This document shows positions 17,704-27,052 of a stretch of DNA of 64,000 bases, piece after piece. The DNA lies in the NCBI RefSeq assembly GCF_022827545.1, contig NZ_CP094669.1, positions 2,570,001-2,634,000 on the forward strand. The letters run 5' to 3'. A program made the position numbers and the translations under genes. Under the pieces are notes generated by a model. It made no database searches and was not told where the DNA came from. It saw only the letters and a program-made list of their open reading frames with translations. The DNA is from Hymenobacter tibetensis (GTDB lineage Bacteria; Bacteroidota; Bacteroidia; Cytophagales; Hymenobacteraceae). Every line of letters starts with the position of its first letter. Within the stretch, counting starts at the first letter, position 1.

Positions 17704-18468
17704 CTACAAGTCTCGGTTGCGAAGCAGCATGTAGCTCACTCCCCAAAACAAAGCGGTATATGCCAGCGCGATAGGCAACGCCTGTGTGGGGAGCAGAGCC
17801 ACCGAGGGGCCCGTCATGGTGTCAAGCACTTCCTGGCCGGGCATGGGAGTGAGGCTGTTGAACACTTTGGCTGGCAGGTAGCGGTCCAGGGTATCAGGCA
17901 GAGAGAAGCGCAACAGCGGTTCGGCCACCCAGGCGTACAGCAAAAACAGCAGAATACTGGGTCCACTGCGGCGCACCACCACCGCAATCAGCGCGGCCAA
18001 CGACAGCAGCCCGAGCACCTGCACCCCATACAACAGCACGGCCGTGATGCCCACTGTTGCCTGGTTGGCAGTATCAGCAGCCCGCGTCAAACCGAAGTAC
18101 AGGCCGAGTGCCAGCACCGTCAGCATCCCGAACACCGCCAACCCGCCCGACACGACCAGCTTGTTTTGTAGCAATTCTCTTACAGAAGCCCCATCAATGA
18201 CCTGCTGCCGAAAGGTGCGGAACTGAAACTCGTCGGTAATGAGAATAACCAGCAGTATACCCAGCAACAAATTGAAATAGCTGGCTACGTACGTCAGCTT
18301 CTGCCACAGGCCCGGGAATGTGTATAGCGTGGCGCCTACCTGCTGGCCATTCAGCACCACGTTGCCCCCCGCCGACACAAACAGCGCCAGCAGCACCACA
18401 AACAGGAGCAGTATAATCCAGACAGTACGATAGGGCAGGATCTTCCGGAGTTCGGCGCGAACAAGCAT
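17704..18468 (-). CDS. ABC-2 type transporter permease
   Basis: 254 aa with about six membrane helices and a large external loop after the first one, the plan of ABC-2 permeases (MLVRAELRKILPYRTVWII start). It pairs with the ATPase gene 76 nt upstream. Such pairs export lipids, drugs or peptides or act on surface traits; the substrate cannot be told. The ATG at 18468 is preferred to a TTG 17 codons upstream because it begins at the charged cytoplasmic N-terminus typical of the family. Confidence 0.88.
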   Translation of the reverse strand: MLVRAELRKILPYRTVWIILLLFVVLLALFVSAGGNVVLNGQQVGATLYTFPGLWQKLTYVASYFNLLLGILLVILITDEFQFRTFRQQVIDGASVRELLQNKLVVSGGLAVFGMLTVLALGLYFGLTRAADTANQATVGITAVLLYGVQVLGLLSLAALIAVVVRRSGPSILLFLLYAWVAEPLLRFSLPDTLDRYLPAKVFNSLTPMPGQEVLDTMTGPSVALLPTQALPIALAYTALFWGVSYMLLRNRDL

Positions 18469-18544
18469 AAAATAAAAGGGAGTAGGTAAAACCCACTGGA
18501 CGCGAGCGTAGGCCAGCAACGCCAGCGCGAACCAGTGGCTGATG

Positions 18545-19441
18545 TTATTTGGTGAGTTCTAAAAATTGTGCTTCCAAGCTGCGGTGACGCACTTCCAGCC
18601 CAGCCAACACAATTCCTTGCTCAAACAAAGCCCGGTTTAGGTCGGCGGGGCCGTGGCCGGTGGCCAGGGCAGCGCTGAACGCGCCAGCTGGTTCGGGGCG
18701 TACGTCCGAGAGCCACGGCAGTGCTGCCAGCGCCTGCTGGAAAGCACTACTCGCAGTATCTGGGCCGGGCCGCAGTACTACTCGGTCGGCGGTGGCTAGG
18801 ATGCTGTGGACCGGACCGGCAGCGCGTAAGTCGCCCCGTTGGAGTACGGCCACGTGGGTGCACACTTTCTCGACTTCGTCGAGCAGGTGACTGGCAATGA
18901 TGATGGTTTTACCGTCGGCGGCCAGCCGTGTTACCAGGTCTCGCACTTCGGCAATGCCTTGAGGGTCGAGGCCGTTGGTGGGCTCGTCGAGCACCAGCAC
19001 TTCCGGGTTGCCGAGTAAGGTGGAAGCCAGGGCCAACCGCTGCTTCATCCCCAACGAGAAACCCCGGAAGGCATCGTGCTGGCGGGTGCCCAGGCCCGTC
19101 AGGTCGAGGGCGCGGTCAACGGTACTGGGGTCGGCGTGCTTGACGTCGGCGGCCAGCAGCAAGTTCTGGCGGGCCGAGAGATACGGAAAGAAGTTGGGCG
19201 TTTCGAGCAACGCCCCAATCCGCCGCCGGTTGCCGGAGGAAGGCTCCTGGCCGAACCACCGCACGCTTCCACTGGAAGCCCGCAACACCCCTAGTGCAAT
19301 ACCGAGTGTGGTAGTTTTGCCGCTGCCGTTGGGCCCAAGCAGCCCGTACACACTGCCAGGCTCCACGCTCAGCGTCAGCCCCTTCAGGGCAGTGGTACTG
19401 CCATAGCTTTTAGAAAGATTGTCGAGTTCGAGGATGGGCAT
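18545..19441 (-). CDS. ABC transporter ATPase (ABC-2 exporter type)
   Basis: 298 aa. Walker A LLGPNGSGKTTTLG, ABC signature FSLGMKQRLALA, Walker B EVLVLDEPTNGLDP and the switch His in IIIASHLLDEV are all intact. A C-terminal ~80-residue extension follows, as in CcmA/NatA-type exporter ATPases. It is the first gene of a two-gene leftward unit with the permease. A TAGCTTCG sequence close to the TAnnTTTG consensus precedes the ATG by about 6 nt. Confidence 0.93.
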   Translation of the reverse strand: MPILELDNLSKSYGSTTALKGLTLSVEPGSVYGLLGPNGSGKTTTLGIALGVLRASSGSVRWFGQEPSSGNRRRIGALLETPNFFPYLSARQNLLLAADVKHADPSTVDRALDLTGLGTRQHDAFRGFSLGMKQRLALASTLLGNPEVLVLDEPTNGLDPQGIAEVRDLVTRLAADGKTIIIASHLLDEVEKVCTHVAVLQRGDLRAAGPVHSILATADRVVLRPGPDTASSAFQQALAALPWLSDVRPEPAGAFSAALATGHGPADLNRALFEQGIVLAGLEVRHRSLEAQFLELTK

Positions 19442-19584
19442 GGCACGAAGCTAGAGAGAAAGAGTGGGATGTAGCTATTAGGTTGGTATGCGAAGCTCGT
19501 ACTTACCGTTTTCATAGCGAAACTGGCATTGGAAAGCTGCTACAAGCTCAAGTGCAAGCGTGCCTTATATAAGATGATACCGTC

Positions 19585-21333
19585 CTACTCCACAGCCAAC
19601 GTGCCGCCCTGCCAGCGGGCTACCGGATAGCGTAGATGGGTGGGTTCGTAGTACTTGGAGTGCCGATACACCCATTCCAATTGGGCCGCGCTGCTTTTCG
19701 CTAGGGCCGGGTCTTGCTGCTTCTGCTTGTCTAGTTGTGCACGCAGGGCTGGGTCGCGGCGCAGCAGGTCGGCGGCCACGTCCTCGAATACATAGTCCGA
19801 GAAGTGCTCTTTTTGCTGCAAGATGCTGTCGAAAAAGCCCCAGGCAAAGTACGAGTCGGTGGCCTGGGGCTCCAGCGTTTCGATGAGGAAGCGGGCCGTG
19901 GCGTTGTCGAGGCGGGCCACGTAGTCGCCGCGGTGGTAGGGAAGGGCCTGCTGAGTGGAGCGCACCGTTACGGAGTTGTGCAGGTAGTGACCTTCGTAGG
20001 GGCGGGGGCTAGTTTTATAGTCTTCGATGTAATACACCTCGGCCGTCAGGGTAGTGTCGCGGGTGAGACGTTGTAACGGTACGCCGGCCGCCCGGAGCCG
20101 GTCGAGGACCTCACCCCAGGCCTGCGGAATCAGATACGCCTGCGGACGCGAAACTGTGACGGTAGGGCGAAACGTGTTGTAGTACTGGATTTGACGAGTG
20201 AACGGTGCCTTTTGGTCGTAGTAGAGCCGGGGCTGGCCGCTTACTTCGCTGGTTTTGGTTTTGCCAGTGTAGCCCCGAAAACTAACTTGGTCAGCGGCGG
20301 TGGTATCCAGCTTCCAGGCCAACGGGAAGCTGGTTTGCTCGCTGAGCTTCTGGGTGGCTTGCGTGCGGGCCTGCGTTAGGGCCGCCGCATCGGTGTGCAC
20401 GAAGCGCACAAGCACATCCAGAAAGTCGTAGGTGGCTTGCACACGCGGGGTGTAGGCCTTCAACATGTGGGTTTCAGTTACGAAGCCGATGGTGTTGAAC
20501 AAGGTGGTATAGCCTGTGGAATAGCGCGGCGTCTCCAGGAAGCCCACCAAGCCGCGGGCGTCCGGCGTACGGCCTTCAAAGTCCACGTAGGGCGTGAGCG
20601 GCGACTTGCGCTTGTCCATGCCGCTGTTCAGGGCCGGGAGTAGGCGCTGGGTTAGGTAAGCGCTGAGCGCCGGAGCCAGCTTGTCTTTCTGGGTGGCTAT
20701 CAGCGTCATTTTGTACTGATAGTCGGCGCCGTTGGAGGTGTGGGTGTCCACGAAGATGTCGGGCTGCCAGCGGCGGAAAAGGTCCGCAAACGAACGGGCA
20801 TTGCGTGAGTCCTGCTTGACGTAGTCGCGGTTTAGGTCGAGGTTGCGGGCGTTGCCGCGGAAGCCATAGCTCTCGGGGCCGTTCTGGTTGACACGGGTTG
20901 TGGTGTTGCGGTTCAAGGCCCCGTCCACGTTGTACAGCGGAATAACAACCAGCGTCACGTTTTCTAGCTGGCGGCGTAGCTCCTTCTTCTGCACGTAATC
21001 GCGCACTAGGGCCATGCTGGCGTCGATGCCTTCGGGCTCGCCGGGGTGAATTCCGTTCTGAATCAACACCACTGGGCGGGTGCGGGTAGCAGTGGCCGTC
21101 GGCTCGAATTTGCCATCCAGCGCTACCACCACCTCGTACAGGGGCTGGCCGCTGTCGGTAGGGCCTACTTCCCGCATCATGATTTCCGGATAGGCCGCAT
21201 CCAATTTCTTGTAATAGGCAACACACTCGGCGTAGGTGGCGGTGGTGTTGCCGTTGCCCTTCTCGAAAGGCGTGCGCCAATCATCTTGGGGCGGAGAAGC
21301 AAGCAGCAGCGCAGACAGCAGAATCGACAGCAT
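19585..21333 (-). CDS. M14-family zinc carboxypeptidase, secreted
   Basis: 582 aa. Signal peptide about 1-15 (LSILLSALLLASPP). The M14 domain covers roughly 25-330, with the zinc pair in QNGIHPGEPEG (HxxE), the substrate Arg region NLDLNRDYVKQ and the third zinc ligand in FVDTHTSNGADY. The C-terminal 250 residues form an extra domain common in Bacteroidota M14 proteins. It probably trims peptides in the periplasm or outside the cell. The ATG at 21333 is preferred to a TTG four codons upstream. It is a single gene. Confidence 0.9.
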   Translation of the reverse strand: MLSILLSALLLASPPQDDWRTPFEKGNGNTTATYAECVAYYKKLDAAYPEIMMREVGPTDSGQPLYEVVVALDGKFEPTATATRTRPVVLIQNGIHPGEPEGIDASMALVRDYVQKKELRRQLENVTLVVIPLYNVDGALNRNTTTRVNQNGPESYGFRGNARNLDLNRDYVKQDSRNARSFADLFRRWQPDIFVDTHTSNGADYQYKMTLIATQKDKLAPALSAYLTQRLLPALNSGMDKRKSPLTPYVDFEGRTPDARGLVGFLETPRYSTGYTTLFNTIGFVTETHMLKAYTPRVQATYDFLDVLVRFVHTDAAALTQARTQATQKLSEQTSFPLAWKLDTTAADQVSFRGYTGKTKTSEVSGQPRLYYDQKAPFTRQIQYYNTFRPTVTVSRPQAYLIPQAWGEVLDRLRAAGVPLQRLTRDTTLTAEVYYIEDYKTSPRPYEGHYLHNSVTVRSTQQALPYHRGDYVARLDNATARFLIETLEPQATDSYFAWGFFDSILQQKEHFSDYVFEDVAADLLRRDPALRAQLDKQKQQDPALAKSSAAQLEWVYRHSKYYEPTHLRYPVARWQGGTLAVE

Positions 21334-21471
21334 AGTGGAAAGCAAGGTTCAAGCCCCGAAACTAGCGTTTCCCCACTGAACCTGTACGCATTCGGCCGGC
21401 AGAATGCATGGCAGTACCGCAACCCGATAGCCGCACAGCACGCCGACCACTCGCCAACGCCTTGCACGCAG

Positions 21472-21545
21472 AAGCGCCGTTGCAGTGTTTTGCCGCGCTA
21501 GCCTCATCAGTGCTAGTACATCAGCAAAACACCACAACGGCGCTT
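21472..21545. repeat. Two-tier palindromic element downstream of uxuA
   Basis: Outer arms AAGCGCCGTTG (21472-21482) and CAACGGCGCTT (21535-21545) and inner arms TGTTTTGC (21486-21493) and GCAAAACA (21524-21531) are perfect complements, separated by 3-nt unpaired bulges, with a 30-nt loop. The same nested plan is seen at 626-738 with a different sequence. It lies 39 bp beyond the uxuA stop and could end that transcript, though it lacks a T-run. Confidence 0.6.
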
Positions 21546-21584
21546 GTATAAGGCGGTTCTTTAGTGAAAGCCAGGTTGGTTCAC

Positions 21585-22754
21585 TTAAGCGTCCAGGCCG
21601 CGGGTGATACCCATTTCCAGCCCGCGCAACTCCGCTAGGCCCCGTAAGCGGCCAATGGCTGAGTAGCCAGGGTTGGTCTTTTTGTGCAGATCATCAAGCA
21701 TCTGGTGGCCGTGGTCGGGGCGCATGGGTAGGCGGACCTGGCGCTGCTGCATAACGGCTACCAACTCCCGCATAACGGCGTACATGTCCACGTCGCCTTC
21801 CAAGTGGTTGGCCTCGTAGAAGTTACCGTCGGCGTCGCGCTGAGTGCTGCGCAGATGAATGAAGTGGATACGGTCGGCGAATTGGCGCACTATGGCTGGC
21901 AGGTCGTTGTCGGGACGTACGCCGAACGAGCCGGTGCAAAAGCACAGGCCGTTGCTACGAGACGGTACGGCATCGGCCAGGGCCTGCACGTCGGCCGCGG
22001 TGCTTACCACGCGCGGCAACCCTAGAATAGGGTAGGGCGGGTCGTCGGGGTGAATAGCCAAGTTGATGCCCACTTCTTCGGCAACGGGTACAATGGCCTG
22101 CAAGAACAAGATTAAATGCTCGCGCAGCTTGGCCGCGTCGATGCCTTGATAGGCATCCAACGCCTGCTGAAACTGGGCCAGCGTGAAGCTTTCCTCACTG
22201 CCCGGCAACCCCGCAATAATATTGCGCTGAAGCAGTTGCGTTTCGGCATCGTTCATACCCGCCAGGCGGGCTTCGGCTTTGGCTAGTTCCTCGGCAGAGT
22301 AGTCATCTGCCGCACCGCGCCGCTTCAACAGCAGAGCATCAAACGCTATAAACGCGGCTTTCTCGAAGCGCAGGGCCTTGGAACCGTCTTCCACTTCATA
22401 CGCCAAGTCGGTGCGGGTCCAGTCCAGCACCGGCATGAAGTTGTACGTGACGATGTAGATACCACAGGTTGCCAGATTGCGCAAACTTTGCTGGTAGTTC
22501 TGGATGTGCTGCTGGTAGGCACCGGTGCGGGTTTTGATTTGTTCGTGCACCGGCACGCTTTCCACCACGCTCCACGTCAGGCCCGCAGCGGCTACTTCCG
22601 CCTGGCGCTTCTGAATTTCCTCTACGGTCCATACTTGGCCATTCGGAACGTGGTGCAGCGCTGTTACCACATCGGTGGCTCCGGCTTGCCGGATGTCAGA
22701 GAGGCTAACGGGGTCTTTGGGGCCATACCAGCGCCAGCTTTGCAGTAAAGGCAT
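21585..22754 (-). CDS. uxuA: Mannonate dehydratase
   Basis: 389 aa, the family length (E. coli enzyme 394). It dehydrates D-mannonate to 2-keto-3-deoxygluconate in glucuronate use. The N-terminus [21 protein letters not shown], the ALHHVPNG segment, [19 protein letters not shown] and the C-terminal [12 protein letters not shown], carrying metal-binding His/Asp residues, are all typical. The frame is open further upstream, but the ATG at 22754 starts exactly at the conserved N-terminus. No uxuB, kinase or aldolase gene is adjacent, so the rest of the pathway lies elsewhere. Confidence 0.95.
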   Translation of the reverse strand: MPLLQSWRWYGPKDPVSLSDIRQAGATDVVTALHHVPNGQVWTVEEIQKRQAEVAAAGLTWSVVESVPVHEQIKTRTGAYQQHIQNYQQSLRNLATCGIYIVTYNFMPVLDWTRTDLAYEVEDGSKALRFEKAAFIAFDALLLKRRGAADDYSAEELAKAEARLAGMNDAETQLLQRNIIAGLPGSEESFTLAQFQQALDAYQGIDAAKLREHLILFLQAIVPVAEEVGINLAIHPDDPPYPILGLPRVVSTAADVQALADAVPSRSNGLCFCTGSFGVRPDNDLPAIVRQFADRIHFIHLRSTQRDADGNFYEANHLEGDVDMYAVMRELVAVMQQRQVRLPMRPDHGHQMLDDLHKKTNPGYSAIGRLRGLAELRGLEMGITRGLDA

Positions 22755-22831
22755 ACAGGAAAAAGGAATTGGGTTAAGAATGAAAACAGGAAACAAGGAA
22801 TGACAGACTGTGGTAAAGGCTGTGCCTTGCT

Positions 22832-23266
22832 TTAATACAGCCGCCGCCTGGCAGGAAACAGGAGCTGGTCGAGGCTGTAGCGGCCGGGGCCGGCAAAGGC
22901 CAAGCCCAGAAACAAAAACGCCGACTCCAGCGGGTGCGAGTAGGCGTTGAATGCGTCGCCGCTCAGTACGTGCATGCAGGTGGCCACAATCATCGTGACG
23001 AGCAGCAGCACGCAGGTAAGCCGGAAAAACAACCCGAGTGCCAGCAACTGCCCACCTACTGCTTCCGCTACGGCCGCCAAAAAACCCCACGCAACGGGAG
23101 CGAAGTCGATGCCCAGCAGCTTCATCACCCCACCTAGCTCCAGCCATTTTTCAGGGCCGCCGATAAGCTTCGGATAGCCGTGAATAGTGAACATGATGCC
23201 GATGCCGACCCGGATCAGCAGTAGGCCGAAGTCGTGGGTGCGGTAGTGGTTGTTGAAAAAAGCCAT
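22832..23266 (-). CDS. DoxX-family membrane protein
   Basis: 144 aa with four predicted membrane helices. The DoxX signature is seen in [19 protein letters not shown] and in the later [14 protein letters not shown] segment. DoxX proteins are small quinone-linked or sulfur-redox membrane proteins of uncertain role. The gene lies 77 bp upstream of uxuA in the same direction and may be cotranscribed with it. A TAGTTTCG sequence similar to the -7 consensus precedes the ATG. Confidence 0.85.
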   Translation of the reverse strand: MAFFNNHYRTHDFGLLLIRVGIGIMFTIHGYPKLIGGPEKWLELGGVMKLLGIDFAPVAWGFLAAVAEAVGGQLLALGLFFRLTCVLLLVTMIVATCMHVLSGDAFNAYSHPLESAFLFLGLAFAGPGRYSLDQLLFPARRRLY

Positions 23267-23383
23267 AGAGGAAAAGTAGGAGCGAAACTAGTACGTATGG
23301 GCAGCAACCCACCGCTAATGCAAGCGTCTGGTGTCGCCAAAGTACACTATTTATCATCTACTACTATTCCACTATGTTTTCGC

Positions 23384-24046
23384 CTACTGATAAAGCAGCA
23401 CGCCTGTGATGCGGGCAGCCGGCGGAATATCGGTGGAGTTCATATCGTCGGGGTGCTTGTCGGGCAGCGAGTTGGGGTCGATTACCCAAGCCATGCTCAC
23501 CAGATCCGACACGCCCGCAAACCCTGCGGCCGTGTTGCGCACCCGCGTCAGCCCCAGGTTCTGCCGGGCTGCTCCAAACGGCGACCCAACCCCAATGCCC
23601 TCGGCCGTGCGGTACTGTGGATCATAGATGCGGATGCGGCGCAGGCGAACCACGCCCTTGTCATCGGGGAGCATATGAAGTACGGTGGCTGGCGCATCAG
23701 GCTTCTGGGCGTCGAGCATTTCGTAGGCCGGGTAGGTCTGGCCTTTGTCTTGGTAGGTGGTCTTCTTGAGCTGCGGGGCCGGTATCCGGCGTAGCAGCTC
23801 CCGTTCCGTCATGTTCAACCGCAGCCGCCCAGCGCGGCCCGGACTGATAAGGTGGAGCGAGTCCGGTACGTTTTCGTTGGCCGCCAAGCGCTGGGCTGCC
23901 GCCGCCGGGTCGGTGGCGCGGGAGTCGCCGGCAAAGGGCACGTCGCCGCTGGAAGAGCCGCTGTTTCCGGAGGAGCCGCAGGCACTCAGCACAACTGCCA
24001 GCAACGCCACGCTGGCGGGCCGCAACAAAAGTCGAAAACTAGACAT
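23384..24046 (-). CDS. Lipoprotein of unknown function
   Basis: 220 aa from the ATG at 24046, which begins a clean lipoprotein signal (VALLAVVLSACGSS, lipobox LSAC). A Ser/Gly-rich tether follows. The C-terminal half contains EGIGVGSPFGAARQNLGLTRV, a pattern of small exported domains in which a calculated value is compared with a previous one, but no named family is assigned. Single gene; it faces surE divergently. Confidence 0.8.
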   Translation of the reverse strand: MSSFRLLLRPASVALLAVVLSACGSSGNSGSSSGDVPFAGDSRATDPAAAAQRLAANENVPDSLHLISPGRAGRLRLNMTERELLRRIPAPQLKKTTYQDKGQTYPAYEMLDAQKPDAPATVLHMLPDDKGVVRLRRIRIYDPQYRTAEGIGVGSPFGAARQNLGLTRVRNTAAGFAGVSDLVSMAWVIDPNSLPDKHPDDMNSTDIPPAARITGVLLYQ

Positions 24047-24219
24047 GGAACAGAACGTTAGGTAGTAGTGCCGATGCTTACGCGGCCTGCGCCTTTGGCG
24101 TTGAGTAACTGGTAGCAGTAAAAAGAGTAGTCGATTGTTTGGGTTAGCTGTTCCACTAGCTAATGCAGTGCGAACTTCTTGTCCGGCGGCAGCGCTACTC
24201 CGTACTCTACGCATGGCCG

Positions 24220-24227
24220 TACCTTTG
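24220..24227 (+). promoter_or_regulatory. TAnnTTTG -7 box for surE
   Basis: TACCTTTG is a perfect consensus. Because it lies inside the longest open frame (ATG 24163), it argues that translation begins downstream, at the GTG at 24298. Confidence 0.55.
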
Positions 24228-24297
24228 CTGCGGCGGTTACCGTTGTGTTGGCCTAGTTTGTTTTGTTGTTTGTCTATCTACCAATCCCCCGTTGTCT

Positions 24298-25170
24298 GTG
24301 TCTGCTGAAGCCTCCAAGCCCCTGATTTTAATTTCCAACGACGACGGTATCACCGCACCCGGTATTGCCATGTTGGTGCGCGTAATGAGCCGTATCGGCG
24401 AAGTAGTGGTGGTAGCGCCGAACTCGCCCCAGTCGGGCATGGGCCACGCCATCACCATCGGCCACCCCCTGCGTCTAGATGCCAGCACTATCTTCGAGGG
24501 CATCGAAGCCTACGAGTGCAGCGGCACCCCCGCCGATTGCGTAAAGCTGGCCAAGAACCATGTGCTCAAGAACCGTAAGCCCGACCTGGTCGTGTCGGGT
24601 ATCAACCACGGCTCCAACTCTTCGGTGAACGTGCTCTACTCGGGTACGATGTCGGCAGCTATTGAAGCAGCCATTGAGGGGTTGCCTGCTATCGGCTTCT
24701 CGCTCTGCGAGTACGGACACGATGCCGACTTCTCGCACACGGCTGATTGGATTGAGATGATTGCGCGCCAAGCCCTTCAAAACGGCATTCCGCCCGGCAC
24801 GGCCCTCAACGTGAATATTCCTAAAAACTCCGCTACCCCCATTGTAGGAGCCAAGCTGTGCCGGCAGGCCAACGCCAAATGGCAAGAGGAATTCGACTTG
24901 CGCCACGACCCATACAAGCGGCCGTACTTCTGGCTGATCGGTGAGTTCATCAACCTCGACCAAGGCACTGACACCGACGAATGGGCGCTGGCCAACAACT
25001 ACATTTCCATTGTGCCTTGCCAGTTCGACCTCACGGCCACCTACGCTATGAAGCTCATGAACACCAACTGGCAGCTTAGCACCGTGCCCGATGCAACGAA
25101 GGCAGCAGCGGCCCCCGCAGTAGGCAGCGCGACCCCAGCACCCGGCGAGTCAGCTGAAGGGTTGGGGTAG
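24298..25170 (+). CDS. surE: 5'/3'-nucleotidase SurE
   Basis: 290 aa from a GTG. The protein starts MSAEASKPLILISNDDGI, where the NDDG metal site (D-D) must be close to the N-terminus; VVAPNSPQSGMGHAIT and SGINHGSNSSVNVLYSGTM are the family signatures with the metal-binding Ser and Asn. SurE removes phosphate from nucleoside monophosphates in the cytosol. An ATG 45 codons upstream is in frame but would add a Cys/Trp-rich tail unlike the family and lies before the promoter box. The C-terminal ~25 residues are an Ala/Pro-rich extension. Confidence 0.95.
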   Translation: MSAEASKPLILISNDDGITAPGIAMLVRVMSRIGEVVVVAPNSPQSGMGHAITIGHPLRLDASTIFEGIEAYECSGTPADCVKLAKNHVLKNRKPDLVVSGINHGSNSSVNVLYSGTMSAAIEAAIEGLPAIGFSLCEYGHDADFSHTADWIEMIARQALQNGIPPGTALNVNIPKNSATPIVGAKLCRQANAKWQEEFDLRHDPYKRPYFWLIGEFINLDQGTDTDEWALANNYISIVPCQFDLTATYAMKLMNTNWQLSTVPDATKAAAAPAVGSATPAPGESAEGLG

Positions 25171-25282
25171 GCGGACATAAGCGGTAGTTACCTGTAGTTC
25201 TTTGCTAGCTGCTTTCTGTTACTTGGCAGTGGTTTGTCTGGGTGAGGACACCTGGTAAGAAGAGTATATCGCTGACACGCAA

Positions 25283-25321
25283 AAGGCCGTCCTGCTCTGG
25301 CAAACGCAGCAGGACGGCCTT
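25283..25321. terminator. Hairpin terminator between surE and the converging small gene
   Basis: AAGGCCGTCCTGCT at 25283-25296 and its reverse complement at 25308-25321 surround an 11-nt loop. On the minus strand the stem is followed by TTTTGCG, so it mainly serves the small minus-strand gene at 25351-25548. Confidence 0.75.
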
Positions 25322-25350
25322 ACTAGGTTGAATACTTGATTCTAGCTTGC

Positions 25351-25548
25351 CTACGGGCGTATGCCGCGTACACGGTGCAGTATGGGAGTGGGGGAGTGCC
25401 GCACTACTACGGGTGCAGCGCGCACCACCGTTTTGGGGTGCGTGAGCTGAGGCGAGTTCGGTGAAAAAACGAGCACCAGCAGCAGTATCACCAGATACAG
25501 CAGCACGATGCACGGCGCCAGTATGTTGGAGTGAGTATCGGGTTTCAT
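25351..25548 (-). CDS. Small single-pass membrane protein, hypothetical
   Basis: 65 aa from the ATG at 25548. One hydrophobic helix (about 9-28, ILAPCIVLLYLVILLLVLVF) is followed by a short basic, His/Pro-containing tail. The gene is followed by a hairpin with a T-run on its strand, which supports expression. No family recognised. Confidence 0.45.
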   Translation of the reverse strand: MKPDTHSNILAPCIVLLYLVILLLVLVFSPNSPQLTHPKTVVRAAPVVVRHSPTPILHRVRGIRP

Positions 25549-25646
25549 GGAAGGCAGCGAGTGAGAAACAAGCGCTGCAAGCTAGATTGGCAACCATGAA
25601 GACTGCATGAGGGCTGCCCTAGTGCCCCTAAGCCAATACGCTGAGG

Positions 25647-27044
25647 CTAACCAACTTTAGACGAGGTTGACGGCACTGCGTCCACCTGAAACTCCAGCGT
25701 GAACGTGCTGCCTTTGCCTACCTCCGACGTAGCGGTGAGGGTGGCGGCGTGGAAATTGGCAATGGTTTGGGCAATTGGTAAGCCGAGCCCAAACCCTTCC
25801 GGCGCAGACGGGCCGCTGGCCTGAAAACGGCGAAACCGGTCGAAGAGGTGGGGCAGGTTTTCGGGCGCAATGCCGGGGCCGGTGTCGGCCACCGATAGGC
25901 GGTACGTGCCAGGGTGTGGCAGCTGGCCCGTCACGGTGATGCTGCCGCCCCAGCGGTTGTACTTGATGGCGTTGCTGAGCAAATTGAAAATCAGCGTAAA
26001 AAGCAGCGTTTGGTTGGCACGGGGCAGCACGTAGTCTGGGTCTAGGGCCACGCGTAGGTGAAGTTCGCGCTGTGCCAATCGGTCTTCCAGCTCGGTGGTG
26101 GCGTCCGCCACTACGGCCGCCAGGCTAACAGATTCTTCACGTAGGTACTGCTCATTCTCGATGTTGGCAATCAGCAGCAGCGTTTTCACGGTGTTGCGTA
26201 GCCGGTAGAGCGTCTTCTGCGACTCCACCAGCTTCAGGGAGTGCGCGTGCCCCAACGATGGGTCTTGGAGCATGTTCTCGAAGCGGGTTTGCAGGATGCT
26301 TACCGGCGTGAGCAACTCATGCGACACATTGCTCATAAATTCCCGCTCCTTCTCAAACGCCGACTGAATCTGGTGCATCATCTCGTTGAGACTATCATCG
26401 AGCTGCCGGAAATCCATGGTGGAAGTTGGAATAGGCGCAAAGGAAAAGCCGGAAGGATGGTGCACGTTGCGCAGCTTGCGCGAAATCAGGTAGCTGAGGG
26501 GCCGCAGCAGAAACCGAGCAAAAGCCGCATCGGTGATAATGGTGAGGGCCGCTCCAATCACCAGCACCCACAGCGCCAATTGCCGCAGCGTGTTTTCCAA
26601 CAGCTCCACGGTTGCCAACGACGAGCCTATTTCCAGCCGGTAGGGCCGCCCACTGGCCGTAAACCGGTAGCTTAGAATCCGGAAGTCCTCCACCTCGTTG
26701 TCTACCTGCCGGGGCTCGTTGAAGATGCGCTCCTCCGGCACCCGGAGCGTAGCCCCATGTTCCGGCATCAAGCTGATGTACTCCTGCTTGAGAATGTTGT
26801 AGTCGGCGTAGGCTTGGTTTTGTTCTTGCCGCACAAACGCCATAAGTCCGTCTCGCTTAACCAGCGCCAGCACCTCTCGCTTTTTTTCGTGCAGGCGCTG
26901 GTCGGTGTGCGCAATGGCCACCCGGCTCACGATGGCCGGAATCAAAGCCACCCCCAGCAGTACTAGCAGCAGCTTCGACAGCGCATTGAAAAGCGCAAGC
27001 TTGGCTTCCAAGCGCATAACCAAACTTCCAGGACCAGGGAGCAT
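25647..27044 (-). CDS. Sensor histidine kinase
   Basis: 465 aa. Membrane helices at about 20-42 and 155-172 bracket an external domain of about 110 residues without a named fold. HisKA follows with H242 in SNVSHELLTPVSI, then the HATPase domain: N box LIFNLLSNAIKYN, G1 VADTGPGIAPENLP, G2 GFGLGLPIA. All catalytic motifs are intact. The ATG is 8 nt after the response regulator stop, so the two are one operon, regulator first. Neighbouring transporter genes for quaternary amines lie upstream in the same direction, so an osmotic or metabolite signal is possible but unproven. Confidence 0.93.
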   Translation of the reverse strand: MLPGPGSLVMRLEAKLALFNALSKLLLVLLGVALIPAIVSRVAIAHTDQRLHEKKREVLALVKRDGLMAFVRQEQNQAYADYNILKQEYISLMPEHGATLRVPEERIFNEPRQVDNEVEDFRILSYRFTASGRPYRLEIGSSLATVELLENTLRQLALWVLVIGAALTIITDAAFARFLLRPLSYLISRKLRNVHHPSGFSFAPIPTSTMDFRQLDDSLNEMMHQIQSAFEKEREFMSNVSHELLTPVSILQTRFENMLQDPSLGHAHSLKLVESQKTLYRLRNTVKTLLLIANIENEQYLREESVSLAAVVADATTELEDRLAQRELHLRVALDPDYVLPRANQTLLFTLIFNLLSNAIKYNRWGGSITVTGQLPHPGTYRLSVADTGPGIAPENLPHLFDRFRRFQASGPSAPEGFGLGLPIAQTIANFHAATLTATSEVGKGSTFTLEFQVDAVPSTSSKVG

Positions 27045-27052
27045 GATAACTT

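Noticed and set aside
22755..23147. N-terminal extension of the uxuA frame (130 extra codons)
   Set aside because: The extra part overlaps the DoxX gene on the same strand and is not conserved; the ATG at 22754 fits the family start.
25205..25597. 130-aa minus-strand frame spanning the terminator and the small membrane gene
   Set aside because: It overlaps a strong hairpin and a more credible 65-aa gene in another frame, and has no domain.
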